Part shown: positions 52,901 through 63,900 of the stretch, piece after piece | Numbering within the stretch: the stretch's first letter is position 1 | How the letters are laid out: every line of letters begins with the position of its first letter | NCBI RefSeq assembly: GCF_052324685.1 | Contig: NC_135212.1 | Span: 973,501-1,037,500 of the forward strand | From: Brachyhypopomus gauderio | Taxonomy: Eukaryota; Chordata; Actinopteri; Gymnotiformes; Hypopomidae | Direction of reading: 5' to 3' | DNA: 64,000 bases | The notes under the pieces: model-generated | The model's input: the letters and a program-made list of their open reading frames with translations, nothing else | Told to the model about the DNA's origin: nothing | The model's database searches: none | Position numbers and translations under genes: made by a program

Positions 52901-55900
52901 CTACTCACTGTCCCTCATGTTATGTAAGGTAGATACATATCTCCCCGCTAAAGTGCTGCTTTCTTTCTTTTCTCCCAGGAGGATGGGGAGTTTGTCATTA
53001 TTAGATAGGGACTTAAAGTTGGGGTGAATCAGCTCAAATTTTGTGAAGTACATAAGACGTATTTGTTGAAAAGTTTCACATTCAGTGAGGAAGTGCAGCT
53101 CTGTCTCTATAGTTACACTTTTACACTGTTGGCAGAGTTTCTGCTCTCTGGGCAGCCATGATTTCTTGTATCGGCCGGTCTCGATGGCCAGGCTATGTTC
53201 ACTAAGTCTGTACTTTGTCAACGTGGTTCTGTGTTTAGTATCAGTCACTGTAAGCAGGTAGTCTGCTACAGTGTACTGTCGTTTTAGGGCCAGATAGCAC
53301 TGCATTTTGTTTTGTGCTTGTGTTTGTGCGTTTCAATGGGTGATGTAGTTTTGTTTTTGAAGTGTTATAATTTGGTTTGGCCTGATTGATTGTATTCCAG
53401 TCTGGTCCTGATGTGGAACAGTGTTAGTGTTGGTTAGTGTCAGGACCAGCTGTGTGAGGGGACTCTTCTCTCTGCTCAGCTCTTGGCATTGCAGGGCTTT
53501 GTAGTGGTAGGAGTGGGGGTCACTGTTTTTTACATGTAGCCAATATTTGATACTCCTTTTTTGAATTTTGAGTAATAGTGGGAATTGGCCTAATTCAGCT
53601 CTACAGGCATTATTTGTTGTCTTCCTGTGAATGTGCAGAATACTTTTACAAAATTCTGAGTGCATTATTTCAATTGGGTGTCCGTTCCATTGTTCAAAAT
53701 TGTGGTTTACGAGTGGCCCCCACACCTCACTACTATACAATAGAATTGGTTCTATGACGGACTGGAATATTTTTAGCCAAATTTGAATTGGTATTTGAAT
53801 TTGAATTTGCCGTTTGATTGCATAGAATGCCCTGCGTGCTTTCTCTCTCAGTTCATTAACTGCTGGATTGAAGTTTCCAGTTGAACTAATCTTCAAACCT
53901 AAGTAATTGTAGACTGTACAGGACTCTAAGGTTTGTGACCCTAGTGTGAAATGTGATGTGCTTCCCTGAGATCTGGCTCTTTTTTGGAAGATTATTGTTT
54001 TGGTCTTTTTCAAGTTCACTGCCAGGGCCCAGGTCTGGCAGTACTGCTCCAGCAGGTCCAGGTTCTGCTGCAGCCCCTTCTCTGTGGGGGACAACAGAAC
54101 CAGATCATCTGCATAGAGCAGAAACTTGATTTCTGAGTCATGTAGAGTGAGACCAGGTGCTGCAGAGCGTTCTAAGATGGTGGCCAATTCATTGATATAT
54201 ATGTTGAATAATGTTGGGCTTAAGCAGCAGCCTTGTCTCACTCCACGTTCCTGGGAGAAGAATGTGCTTCTTTTGTTGCCAATCTTTATACCGCACCTAT
54301 TCTTTGTGTACATGGATTTAATAATGTCATATATTTTACCCCCTACACCACTTTCTAATAATTTGTAAAATAGACCATTGTGCCAAATTGTGTCAAATGC
54401 TTTTTTAAAATCTATGAAACATGCAAATATTTTGGCTTTTTTCTGGTTAACATGTAGATCAATTAGGGTGTGTAGGGTGTAAATATGATCTGATGTGCGG
54501 TGATTTGGTATGAATCCAATCTGGCTTTTACTCAAAACACTGTGCTTCATAAGGAAGTTTATAAGACTTGAATTAATGATACTACAGAGTAGCTTCCCCA
54601 GATTACTGTTCACACAGATGCCTCGGTAGTTATTAGGGTTGAATTTATCTCCACTTTTGAAAATCGGTGTTACAAGTCCTTGATTCCAGATATCAGGGAA
54701 GTGACCTACACTCAGAATCATGTTGAATAGTTTGAGGATGGCCAATTGGAATTTTTTGCTTGTATGTTTTATCATTTCATTTAAAATGGTGTCAGGCCCA
54801 CTTGCTTTTTTTGGTTTTAAGGTAGATATTTTATTTCTAAGTTCCTGCTCAGTAATGGGGGAGACCAGGAGATTCTGGAACTGTTTTAATGCCCGTTCTA
54901 ATATGTTAAGTTTTTCAGTTATATGTTTTTGTTCAGGTATTGTATTGGGTAATTTATTATAGAGTGACTTAAAATGTGTTATCCATGTCACTATTTTGTT
55001 TCTTCAGATTTAGGTTTATGAAGAGTGTTCCAGTGGTTCCAAAAATTATTTGTATTGATGGACTCCTCAATTAGTGTCAGTTGTTGTTGTGTATATTGAG
55101 CTTTTTTGAGTGTACGTTTGTAGAGTTTCAGTGTTTCACAGTACTGAAGGCGTAAATCTGCATTGTTTGGGAGTTTGTGTTTTTGGTTTGATAGTTTTCT
55201 TAATTCTTTTCTGATGTTTTGACATTCTGTATCAAACCACTTATTATCTGTTGGATTTGGTTTGTTCCTTAATTTTCTTAGGTTGCAAATTTTGGCAGTT
55301 TTAATAAAAATGTGATTTATATTCTTAACTGCAAGATTAATGCCTTCGTTACTGTGAGTGTGTGTGGTGTCCAGAAAGGTGTCTAAAAGTGTTTGAATTT
55401 CTTGAGTGCTGATTGCTTTCTGGAACTCTTCTGCGTTGTTTTGGGCCCATCTGTATGGTCTCCTGATATTAAACAGCTTACTGGGCTGTGTGAGTGCAGT
55501 GTTGTAATTCTCTGTCCTTTTAATGAACACAGTGATTTGGCTGTGATCAGACAGAGGAGTTAGTGGTTTAACAATAAATGCACTGAGAGAGAAAGGGTCT
55601 AAATCTGTTATGACATAATCTACTGTACTGTTGCCAAGAGGTGAGCAAAAGGTGTATCTCCCCAAAGAGTCCCCTCGTGTCCTACCGTTGACGATGTACA
55701 GACCCAGATTTCGACAGAGCTGCAGGAGGTCCTTCCCATTCTTGTTTGTCTGTGTGTCAGAATTATATCGGGGCAAATTATTCAAGTTTCTTGGGTAATG
55801 ATATCCTAATATGTGATTGTTACCTTGTTCTGTGTTGAGATCAGGTAGAGATCCGGTACGTGCGTTCAGATCTCCACAGATCAGCACACTTCCCTGAGCC

Positions 55901-56340
55901 TGGAAGATGCTGATTTGATCATGGAGACTGGGCAAAATATCTTCGTTGTAGTAAGGGGATTCACATGGAGGAATGTAGATTGAACAAAGGAATATATTGT
56001 TTGGAGTGTTTAGAATTTCTTTATTAATTTTAAGCCAAATATGTGTTTTTTCTCATTTTAGGGGAGTTATGAATTTAGACAGTTCTGATCTATACCAAAT
56101 AATGATTCCACCTGAGTCTCTGCCTCTTTTGATGTTGGGCTGTTTAACAGAAGGGATTATTATTTCCTTGTAGTTTGCGGGACAGTGAGTGACTGAGTCT
56201 GATTTACTCCAGGTTTCCTGGAGAATTATAATGTCATTGTCTTTTGTGTTGTTTGTGAAATCAGTGTTTGTGGTTTTGTGTCCAAACAGGGATGATTTAA
56301 TACCCTGAATGTTCCACATGGAGATAGATAATGGTTTCAT
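52901..56340 (-). pseudogene. LINE ORF2: AP endonuclease, reverse transcriptase, Cys-His finger
   Basis: Endonuclease: LSISMWNIQGIKSS, IILQETWSKSD, IYIPPCESP, CGDLNARTG, SDHSQITVF (56335-55480). Reverse transcriptase: PIFKSGDKFNPNNYRG, FIDFKKAFDTI, GVRQGCCLSP, LLYADDLVLLS. C-terminus: a CX2C...HX4C finger (CQQCKS ... H.LTEC, about 53090-53030). Only three breaks: TGA at 56050-56052, a one-base slip in an A run at 54994-54997, and TGA at 53330-53332. Both stops could be CGA to TGA changes, the expected decay of methylated CpG (inference). Otherwise full length, so a fairly recent copy. Confidence 0.88.
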
Positions 56341-56799
56341 TCTTTAAATGTGATATATAATACAAGTACAAAAGAATTAGAATGAGATAAACCTGTAAAT
56401 ATGAAGTATTGCTATTATATATGTAAACATTCATACATATAAACATACATGTTAAGATGTCCAACGACCAACAAATATATATACAATGTTAAATATTTAT
56501 CTGTTTATCTATTAATTTATTTCTCAATTTATGAATTGTGATCATGGGACTTAGCTCAACAGTCTGTTGCATATGAGGTTGAGGAGCTGCTTGATTTCGT
56601 CCATCTCTGTATTATTTGTGGGGGTTGTAGTTTTTATTGCAGAGGTGTATGTCTGTTGGTGTGGCTGCTTGCTGTGGTTGAGTGTTGGTGGTGGGTGTGT
56701 CTGGCTAGATGTTGATGGTGAGTGAACTTCTCTGTGGGCTGCTGGTCTTGGTTTGGTGTGTCTCTGCGGGGTTGTGGTTTGGCGTGCTGGTCTTGTACG

Positions 56800-56945
56800 A
56801 TGTGATGAGAAGTCGTGTTGAAGGTGAAGTGGGGGTGTGGGGTGGTAGTGGGTGTATTGTAGATGAGGTGGGGGTGTGCGGTGGTAGTGGGTGTGTTGAA
56901 GATGAGGTGGGGGTGTGCGGTGGTAGTGGGTGTGTTGAAGATGAG
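56800..56945 (-). repeat. Coding minisatellite in LINE ORF1 tail
   Basis: Three to four copies of a unit of about 45 bp (gatgaggtgggggtgtgcgg, then tggtagtgggtgtgttgaa), each coding a 15-residue HLQHTHYHRTPPP-type repeat. Confidence 0.85.
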
Positions 56946-57417
56946 GTGGGGGTGTAGGGTGGTAGGTGCGGGTGGTTGAGTGTGTGTTGATCTTCCTGGG
57001 TGAAGGAGCCTGTAGTGATCTGGTTGCATGTAGGCCGGGAGTTCTGCTGCTCCTTGGTGGGCTGTCTGGGCTGCGTCCAAGAGCCACGTCTTTCAGATTT
57101 TTGGCAAAGATGCTCATGGTGTCTTTGTGCAGGTGGACGTGGTCATGAAGGTCGTGGGTGCTAAGGTTGGTGTGGTGGGCCAGGTGTACATTAGCCATCA
57201 GTGCGCAGCCACGGGAGATTTCTGCGTTTATCTTGTGGATTGTAGCTGGATGGAAGTCTTTTCTAGGTAGGATGGTAGAGATGATGACTTTGGAGGAGGG
57301 GAAGCTTTCTGTGGCTCTCTGTGCTACTCTTCTTACACATTCTGCTACCTTCTCTTGCTTTGTTCTCAAGTCATTTGTGCCAGTGTGGATGATGATATGG
57401 CTTGGGTTACTAGAAAT

Positions 57418-58858
57418 CAGAGGTGGGACCAAGTCAGTGTTTTGCAAGTCTCAAGTAAGTCCAAGTCTTTATCCTCAAGTCCCGAGTCAAGTCTCAAGCA
57501 AAGACAGTCAAGTCAAGTCAAGTCTCGAGTCAAGACAGGCAACAGTCAAGTCAAGTCCCAAGTTTGAAACTTGGAATTTCAAGTCCTTTCGAGTCTTTTT
57601 TTTTTTTTTTTAACCAATGTTGCAGGTATATTTTAAATGTAAATAATAGACATGTGTTCTTTTTTAAATCTGTATTCTCCTCAAATCTTGATAAAACATG
57701 TGCAACTGAAAACACGAAGTATAAAAAAAATTAAATTACACCTCTTTATTGCACAGTTCAATTTGTTAAAATTAGCTGCAAAAATATTCATACTTTAAAC
57801 TACAATTTTCCAGAAATAAATATTCTGTGAAAAAGTCATAAGTAGAACTCCATGTTCAAATAAAAAGTGCTGATATTTTCACAGTACAATACAAAGAACC
57901 ATAACAGCATTTTCCCCTCTCTTCTCTTATCTGGTTTCTTGGAGAACATGTGTGTCCATGTGTGAGTGACACAAGACAAATAAATATAAGAACTGAACAA
58001 TTAACAGGAATCAGGAATGCAACTTTAGACATTTCAGTAAACTATTCTGCATTGCATTTGCAAAAGACCAAACTGGCCAAAAGTCTGTCTGTCATTTGTG
58101 CACGATGTAGAATGATGTCCCCATAGCTGAAAACTCGCTCCACTTTTGTCAATATATTTTTTTCTCGACGTAGATGTCTTCAAATACACAATCCATGCTG
58201 AGATAGAACTGGATATGATGGTGACAGAGAGAGGCTCTCTTCCCTTAGTTCAGATACAGAACCCAGGGTTGCCAACTCTCACGCATTGAGCATGAGACAC
58301 ACGCATTTGACCGTCTTCACACGCTTACACGCCACACATCCGATTTCTCACGCCGAAAAAAAAATCTAGTTTATTTACCTCTGATCCTTATCTATGATTC
58401 AATGAGTTACTAGTTCGCTCTGGCACCAACCACTGGCGATCGATCGATCGCAATATAATACTTAATTTGTGTCCATTTTACACCCCGCCCGGTAACAATT
58501 CACGTTCACTGACTCCCCCATTTGATTGGTTGTGCTGCAGCTCATGCACACACACACACACACACATACAGAGTGTGGAAAAGCAGAGGACCGGTCTGCG
58601 TCAGAAGGACGGAAATGAAATGAATGGGGTGCGCTTTATAAATATTAATATGCATTTTAAAATTTAGATTTGGGGTAAAAAAATCAAGTCTTTGCAAGTA
58701 AACAGGTTCAAGTCCAATTCAAGTCCCAAGTTATTGGTGTAAAAGTCCAAGTCAAGTCTAAGTCTCTGAATATTTTTTCAAGTCAAGTCAAAAGTCTTAA
58801 TATTAATGACTCGAGTCTGACTCGAGTCCAAGTCATGTGACTCGAGTCCCCACCTCTG
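57418..58858. mobile_element. hAT non-autonomous element, 1441 bp, inserted in LINE ORF1
   Basis: Ends CAGAGGTGGG...CCCACCTCTG, flanked by a perfect 8-bp duplication CTAGAAAT (57410-57417 and 58859-58866). Both ends (about 57430-57600 and 58680-58850) are packed with AAGTC words in matching inverted orientation, likely transposase-binding subterminal repeats (inference). No transposase gene; the interior is AT-rich and holds a copy of the cagggttgcc repeat at 58268. Confidence 0.95.
58268..58446 (+). repeat. Dispersed MITE-like repeat, copy 2 (cagggttgcc family)
   Basis: cagggttgccaactctcacg, catgagacacacgcatttga, ttacacgccacacatccgat and agtttatttacctctgatcc match the copies at 18977 and 63651. 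Nested inside the 1441-bp hAT element. Confidence 0.75.
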
Positions 58859-59520
58859 CTAGAAATGGCATGTGTGAGGAGTTGAAGGGCATCACTGGTT
58901 CGAGGACACCAAATCTTGGCAACCCTGGAACTTGGGAAGAGCTGTTCCTCATTTAAGAATTTTCCATTGGAATCAATTAAAATCACTATGTCTGCGTCTG
59001 TAGGAATATTTGAGTGTGTGTTAGGAGTTTTGTCTGGCTCAGATTGTGCCGGTTGTAGCTCAGGTTGTGCTGGGCGGGGTTTAGGATCAGGTTGGGCTGG
59101 GTTTGGCTCAGGTCTGGCGGGAGGTGTTTTAGTAGAGTTGGGACGTGGTTCTCATTGGGTGCGAAAAGATTCAGATTGAGTAAGGAGATGTTCTGGATGG
59201 ACTGGGTGGGTGTTATTGTGGGCAGTCTGTGGCATAGGGTCAATTAAATGTTTCTCTGCAGAACTGGATGTCTGCTGGTTGGCTTTCAGTTTCTGTAGTT
59301 CCTCCTCCAGACTGATCATAGTGTTGTTCATGGGGTGTAGCTCCTATTTCAGGCTTATCATGGTGTTGTCCTGCACGTGTAGTTCCTCTCTGACTGCAGT
59401 GAGCTCCCTCCTGAGGGTCTCTCAGTTTTGTCTCAGTTTTGTTTCTTGGTTAGTGTAATAGTTTGCTTGGTTAGTGTAATAGTTTGCTTATTTGTCTGTG
59501 TGTTATTCTGTTGGCATATA

Positions 59521-60095
59521 TGTCACTAGATTATCATGTTCGTTCGCCACACCACTAACCCACTGGCCTGCACCCCCACTGTGAAGCGTTCACATTTTTT
59601 GTCTTGCTAATGCTACAGACCCCCACATCCACAGAAAGCTTGTTCGATACTCAGAGAAGCAAAGTGAAGCCCGTAGACCGAGCTAAAGCAAGTTTGTTTG
59701 TATACTCAATGTTACGCCATTTCAAGTTTTAATGTCTAAAAGTTGTGTATGTTAGTGAATTGTAGGCTATGGTGAACATAACAAATCTACAAATAAATGT
59801 CTATAATGTTTTGTGTTAGACAAAGAACAAAAAGCATAAATAGGTAAAATAATTACAAAAATATCCTTATAAAAGGTAGGCTATGTACCTTTGCGTAACA
59901 AAACGCAAAATTATTAAAAGGAGACGGATGGCTTCACGAATATAGTTGCCTCTCTCCTCTCTAATGTTCACTTTTTTATCTAGCCGTATTGTGTTGCCGT
60001 TTCAAACGAGGTGTTTGATTGGTGAATAGCCGATGTGTGATCCCACGTCCTAACGTGTTATCACCGAGCGTTATCACCATTCGGTGATTTACATG
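59521..60095. other. Unassigned spacer
   Basis: No supported gene or repeat between the LINE 5' end and the 198-bp tandem array. Confidence 0.55.
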
Positions 60096-60541
60096 TAGCG
60101 TATATTGCATAAGTTTCGTTCCCCACCTCAAATTAAGTTCCATTTATGTAGTGAATTGTGAACTTGAGAATAAACCTCCACCGCTGTGGTTAATGTTCAT
60201 GCACTGTTTGAACAATATTTATTCATTACAGCTAGGTTTTGGAGGTTGTAGAACACAGCTACAGGCCAACAACGGGTGCATCCCGTCTCTCTTTAGCGTA
60301 TATTGCATAAGTTTCGTTCCCCACCTCAAATTAAGTTCCATTTATGTAGTGAATTGTGAACTTGAGAATAAACCTCCACCGCTGTGGTTAATGTTCATGC
60401 ACTGTTTGAACAATATTTATTAATTACAGCCAGGTTTTGGAGGTTGTAGAACACAGCTACAGGCCAACAACGGGTGCATCCCGTCTCTCTTTAGCGTATA
60501 TTGCATAAGTTTTGTTCCCCACCTCAAATTAAGTTCCCTTT
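60096..60541. repeat. 198-bp tandem repeat derived from the adjacent piggyBac element
   Basis: Units 60096-60293 and 60294-60491 are nearly identical; a partial third (60492-60541) runs into the piggyBac remnant. Within each unit, cactgtttgaacaatat, ggttgtagaa and caggccaac match the piggyBac coding strand region at about 60790-60925. The array therefore combines the piggyBac 3' flank with an internal coding segment. Confidence 0.9.
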
Positions 60542-61519
60542 GTTTTAATTTGTGTGTCAGCTTCACACAACTCAACATTCAAAACACAGCTTAGGTGCAG
60601 TCTTTGCACATTTGCCACAGACGAGTCGCTTACATGTCTGGCAGATGTCATACGTTTTGTTCCCTGAACATCTGCCGACTTGGCATTGTTTTCTTTTTGA
60701 GGGCGGGCAAGGAGCTTCAGGTAAAATTCGCTTTTGTGCCACTGCCCTAGCCGCTTTCGCCATTTTCTGCTGTGCACACAGCTTCTTTACCAACTCGAGA
60801 ATAAACCTTCGTCTGCTCAGGTTAACGTTCTTGCACTGTTTGAACAATATATGTGCATTTATTGCAGCCAGGTCTAGGAGGTTGTAGAAAACCGCGACAG
60901 GCCAACGACGGGTGCCTCCCTTCACTGAATACAGTCGTGCCATTTGATCCATAACATCAACGCCACATTTAGTCGTGTTGTAATATGAAACAGTTTCAGG
61001 CAGTTTCTTTGCGCCATTATCAATTGAAACTGTCTGATGCATTGAGCTCAGGATGCATACATTTTTTTAGGTTTTGCCTGGTAAATCGTTAGTTATTTTT
61101 CCAGCCCGCAACACCTTGGTGGAAAATCTTTCAGACTGTGCCTGTGTACATGGGGGCATCTCACGTCTGATTTTATTCATCGTACCAACAATAGTGGTTT
61201 TGTTCGCCAAAAGGGTGTTTGCAAGTGCCAATGAAGTGAAGAAATTGTCAGTCGTTACATTTTTTCTTTACCCGTGAAAGGCTCCATCAAACGCAACACA
61301 ATATTTTCAGACAACCGTTGACCAGCCGGCCTGCTTTCATCTTTCCCTAGATAGGGAATGGCGTTCAACATATATTTTGTTTCAACATCAGCGGCCACCC
61401 AGAACTTAATCCCAAATTTATCGGGTTTATTGGCCATGTACTGAGTGAAATGACAGCAAGCTTTAGTTGGGAACAGTTGCTCATCAACAGTTATGTTCTC
61501 ACCGGGCGTGTAAGAAGCA
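60542..61519 (-). pseudogene. piggyBac transposase remnant
   Basis: The minus strand begins at YTPGENITVDEQLFP (first catalytic Asp), continues with NKPDKFGIKFWVAAD, then, after a one-base slip in an A run at 61260-61265, TTDNFFTS (second Asp). After a TAA at 61067-61069 comes CGVDVMDQMARLYSVKGGTRRWP (third Asp). It ends in the Cys-rich C-terminal finger (CRLVCGKCAK type, about 60620-60575) that piggyBac enzymes use to bind chromatin/DNA ends. The N-terminal third is missing, cut by the MITE at 61523. Not functional. Confidence 0.9.
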
Positions 61520-61522
61520 ATA

Positions 61523-61667
61523 CAGTGGTACCTCGAGATACGAGCTGCTCTATATACGAGCGATCCAAGATACGAGCACCGAGACGAGCAAAATTTCTGT
61601 TCGACACCCGAGTGCACGCTCGAGATACGAGCATGAACCACTAGGTGGCAGTACAGTACTTTTTTGT
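61523..61667. mobile_element. Mariner/Tigger-type MITE fragment
   Basis: Starts TA then CAGTGGTACCTCGAGATACG, a characteristic Tc1/mariner (Tigger-like) terminal sequence, with repeated gatacgag words. The right end is not clear; the sequence runs into the next LINE near 61668. Confidence 0.65.
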
Positions 61668-63460
61668 AAATGAACTTAACAGACCAGAAAATTGATATTC
61701 TTTGTCTAACTGAAACGTGGGTTCAATCTGGTGATTATTTAACTCTAAACGAAGCCACTCCTGTGGGATATAGTTATATACATAGACCTAGACTGTCAGG
61801 CAGAGGAGGTGGAATATGTATAATCTATCGTGATTGTTTAGAAATTCATCAGAAATACTTAGATATCTCAAACTCATTTGAGATGCAGTCTATTAATGTA
61901 ATTAGTCCATCTGAAAATAAAAATACATTCTCCCTAACTAATGTATACAGACCACCAGGGCCTTACTCAGATTTCTTAAACGATTTCACCGATTTTGCAG
62001 CAAATTTAGCAGTATGTAGTGACAAAATAATAATGGTAGGAGACTTTAACATACACTTTGATAATGCGGAGGATCCACTGACAAGGGCTTTTACTTCTAT
62101 ATTGAACTCTGTCGGCATTAAACAAAACGTAGTAGGACCTACACATTATCGAAATCATACCCTAGATCTAATATTAACGCTGGGTATCGACATAGATAAT
62201 ATAAACATACTCCCGCAAACCGTAGCAATCTCTGATCATTATTTAGTAAAATTCGATTTTCACCTTAACATAAATACCCGCCCGTCTCCTCGGCAGTGTA
62301 TAAAGCGCTCGATAAATTCATCAACAGCAACACAGTTTATTGAAACCCTCCCTGACTTAACTGCTTTAGCCCACTCGCCATCCGATCCAGGAGAGTTAGA
62401 TAGTCTAACCGACTACTTAGAGAATACCTGCAGATCAGCTCTAGATATAGTAGCTCCACTAAAATATAAAAAAGCTAGATCCAAAAAGCTCGCCCCATGG
62501 TACACTGACCAAACTAGAAACTTAAAACAAATAGCACGTAAATTAGAGCGGAAATGGCGAACTACTAAATTGGAAGTATTCCACTGTAGGATAGCATTAT
62601 TGACTACAAACGGGCACTCACTAAAGCACGCTCAGCATACTTAGCCTCACTGATAGAGAAAAATAAAAACAATCCTAGATTTTTTTTTTATACTATTTCT
62701 AAACTTACAAAAAATCAAGCAGGCACAGAACCTCAAATTCCAATAAACCTCATTAGTAATGTATTTATAGATTTCTTTGATAATAAAATAGAGAATATTA
62801 GACAAAATATAAAACCCTTTATTAGCAATACAACTGGTATGTCATCTGGTTTGGTTGATATTGATTTAAATTACATACCGGGAGAAAAACTTGATGCTTT
62901 TCATCCACTCCCAAAATCAGAATTAGAGAAAATAATAATCAAACTTATAGACAGCTTCTCTTCTATAACAGAATATTCCATCAACTGGGGTAAATCAACA
63001 GTTTTGCCTATAAATTGTAGTTTCCAGAACACGACCACCACTCCACTACAATCAGGTAATATTAGATATTTAGGCGTACATGTCTCTGCTAAACTTTTAG
63101 AATTAGTGCAGTTAAATCATATCCCTCTATTAAAAACAATAGAAGATGATCTCACACGCTGGAACGTTATACCTATATCACTCATAGGGAGAGTCGCTAC
63201 CATTAAAATTATGGTTCTACCCAAAGTCAATTATTTATTCTCACTAATCCCAAATAAACCCTCTGCTGCTTGGTTTAAATCCTTAGACTCAAACATCTCA
63301 AAATTCCTATGGAAAAACAAGCCATCAAGAATAAGTCTGAAAACCTTATAAAAGCCAAAACTCAGAACTACCAAAGTTTTATCAATATTTCTTAGCCAAT
63401 AGATTACAATACATTTTAAAATGGATCAAATACGACTTAACAGTCACATGTTCCAGGTCT
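61668..63460 (+). pseudogene. Chimeric LINE: L2-type endonuclease joined in frame to L1-type RT C-terminus
   Basis: L2 endonuclease motifs run from 61690 (LCLTETWVQSGDY, GRGGGICIIY, GDFNIHFDN, ISDHYLVKF). A frame slip near 62620 precedes YKRALTKARSAYLASLIEKN. The frame from 62839 has L2 sequence (GEKLDAFHPLPKSELEKIII) and then, at about 62943, continues without a break as L1-type post-RT sequence (SINWGKSTVLPI, IRYLGVHVS, LIGRVATIKIMVLPKVNYLF, FLWKNKPSRI). After the stop at 63349-63351, YQYFLANRLQYILKWIK follows to 63440. The whole L2 RT palm and L1 upstream domains are absent. Confidence 0.82.
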
Positions 63461-63645
63461 GTAGAGCAGTGACTGTCTAGTATACATGCATCTTTACACC
63501 AGTTGTTGTGTGTGTAAACGCATAAGCCCCCTGCTCTGCTCTTACCGGAGTCACCGTTTCTGTCGTAGCAGTGAGCCGTGTAGCATGCTAACTCGATAGC
63601 CGTGTCCGGTGTGCTTGGCTGTAGCCAGGTTTCTGTGATCAGTGT
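63461..63645 (-). pseudogene. LINE endonuclease fragment
   Basis: The minus strand encodes ITETWLQPSTPDTAIELA, GDSGKSRAGGLCVYTHNNWC and HCSTDLEHVTVK, the early endonuclease motifs of a further LINE family common in fish. Only about 60 codons, both sides truncated. Confidence 0.75.
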
Positions 63646-63650
63646 TCTCA

Positions 63651-63765
63651 AGTCTCACGCATTGAGCGTGTGACACACGCATTTGACCGTCTTCACACTT
63701 CCGATTTCACACGGCGAAAAAAAAAATCTAGTTTATTTACCTCTGATCCATATCTATGTCGCCCT
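63651..63765 (+). repeat. Dispersed MITE-like repeat, copy 3 (cagggttgcc family)
   Basis: tctcacgcattgagcgtgtg, acacacgcatttgaccgtct and agtttatttacctctgatcc match the copies at 18977 and 58268. The start is replaced by the LINE endonuclease fragment and the right end is interrupted by another repeat near 63770. Confidence 0.72.
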
Positions 63766-63769
63766 CCAC

Positions 63770-63900
63770 TAAGATAAGATAATATAAGATAAACTTTATT
63801 GATCCCCGAGGGGAAATTCAGTTTCCCCAGGACCCCGGTGTAAAGCACCGAGAACCTAGAGTGGCCACACTTCAGGGTGCCGCCGTACAGATTAGGGAGA
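63770..63900 (-). repeat. LINE/SINE 3' tail, longer copy
   Basis: agataagataatataagata then aactttattgatccccgagg and ggtgtaaagcaccgagaacc; the same tail occurs shorter at 45342-45429. Runs toward the window end, so its extent is unknown. Confidence 0.7.

Larger units (their letters stand above)
56551..59430 (-). pseudogene. LINE ORF1 with SGNH-esterase domain, split by hAT insertion
   Basis: The upstream part (about 59430-58867) has a coiled-coil leader (EEELQKLKANQQ), a Pro/Asn/Gln-rich stretch with frame breaks, then VILIDSNGKF (Ser block) and DALQLLTHAIS. The downstream part (57409-56551) resumes with SNPSHIIIHTGTNDLR (Gly-x-Asn-Asp block) and DHVHLHKD (Asp-x-x-His block). It ends in a His/Thr/Pro-rich tail with three near-identical repeats (HLQHTHYHRTPPP type). 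The three esterase blocks are all conserved, unlike the L2 ORF1 at 12284-13954. The hAT sits exactly between the Ser and Asn blocks. Confidence 0.82.
52901..59520 (-). mobile_element. LINE with esterase ORF1 and EN-RT ORF2, minus strand, interrupted by a hAT
   Basis: On the minus strand: ORF1 (about 59430-56551) with an SGNH-esterase fold split by a 1441-bp hAT element, then ORF2 (56340-52901). Removing the hAT leaves about 5.2 kb. ORF2 runs almost to a (TG)n tract, so a long 3' untranslated region is absent. RT block GVRQGCCLSPTLFNIYINEL differs from the L2 and L1 elements in the window; I could not settle its clade. Confidence 0.85.
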
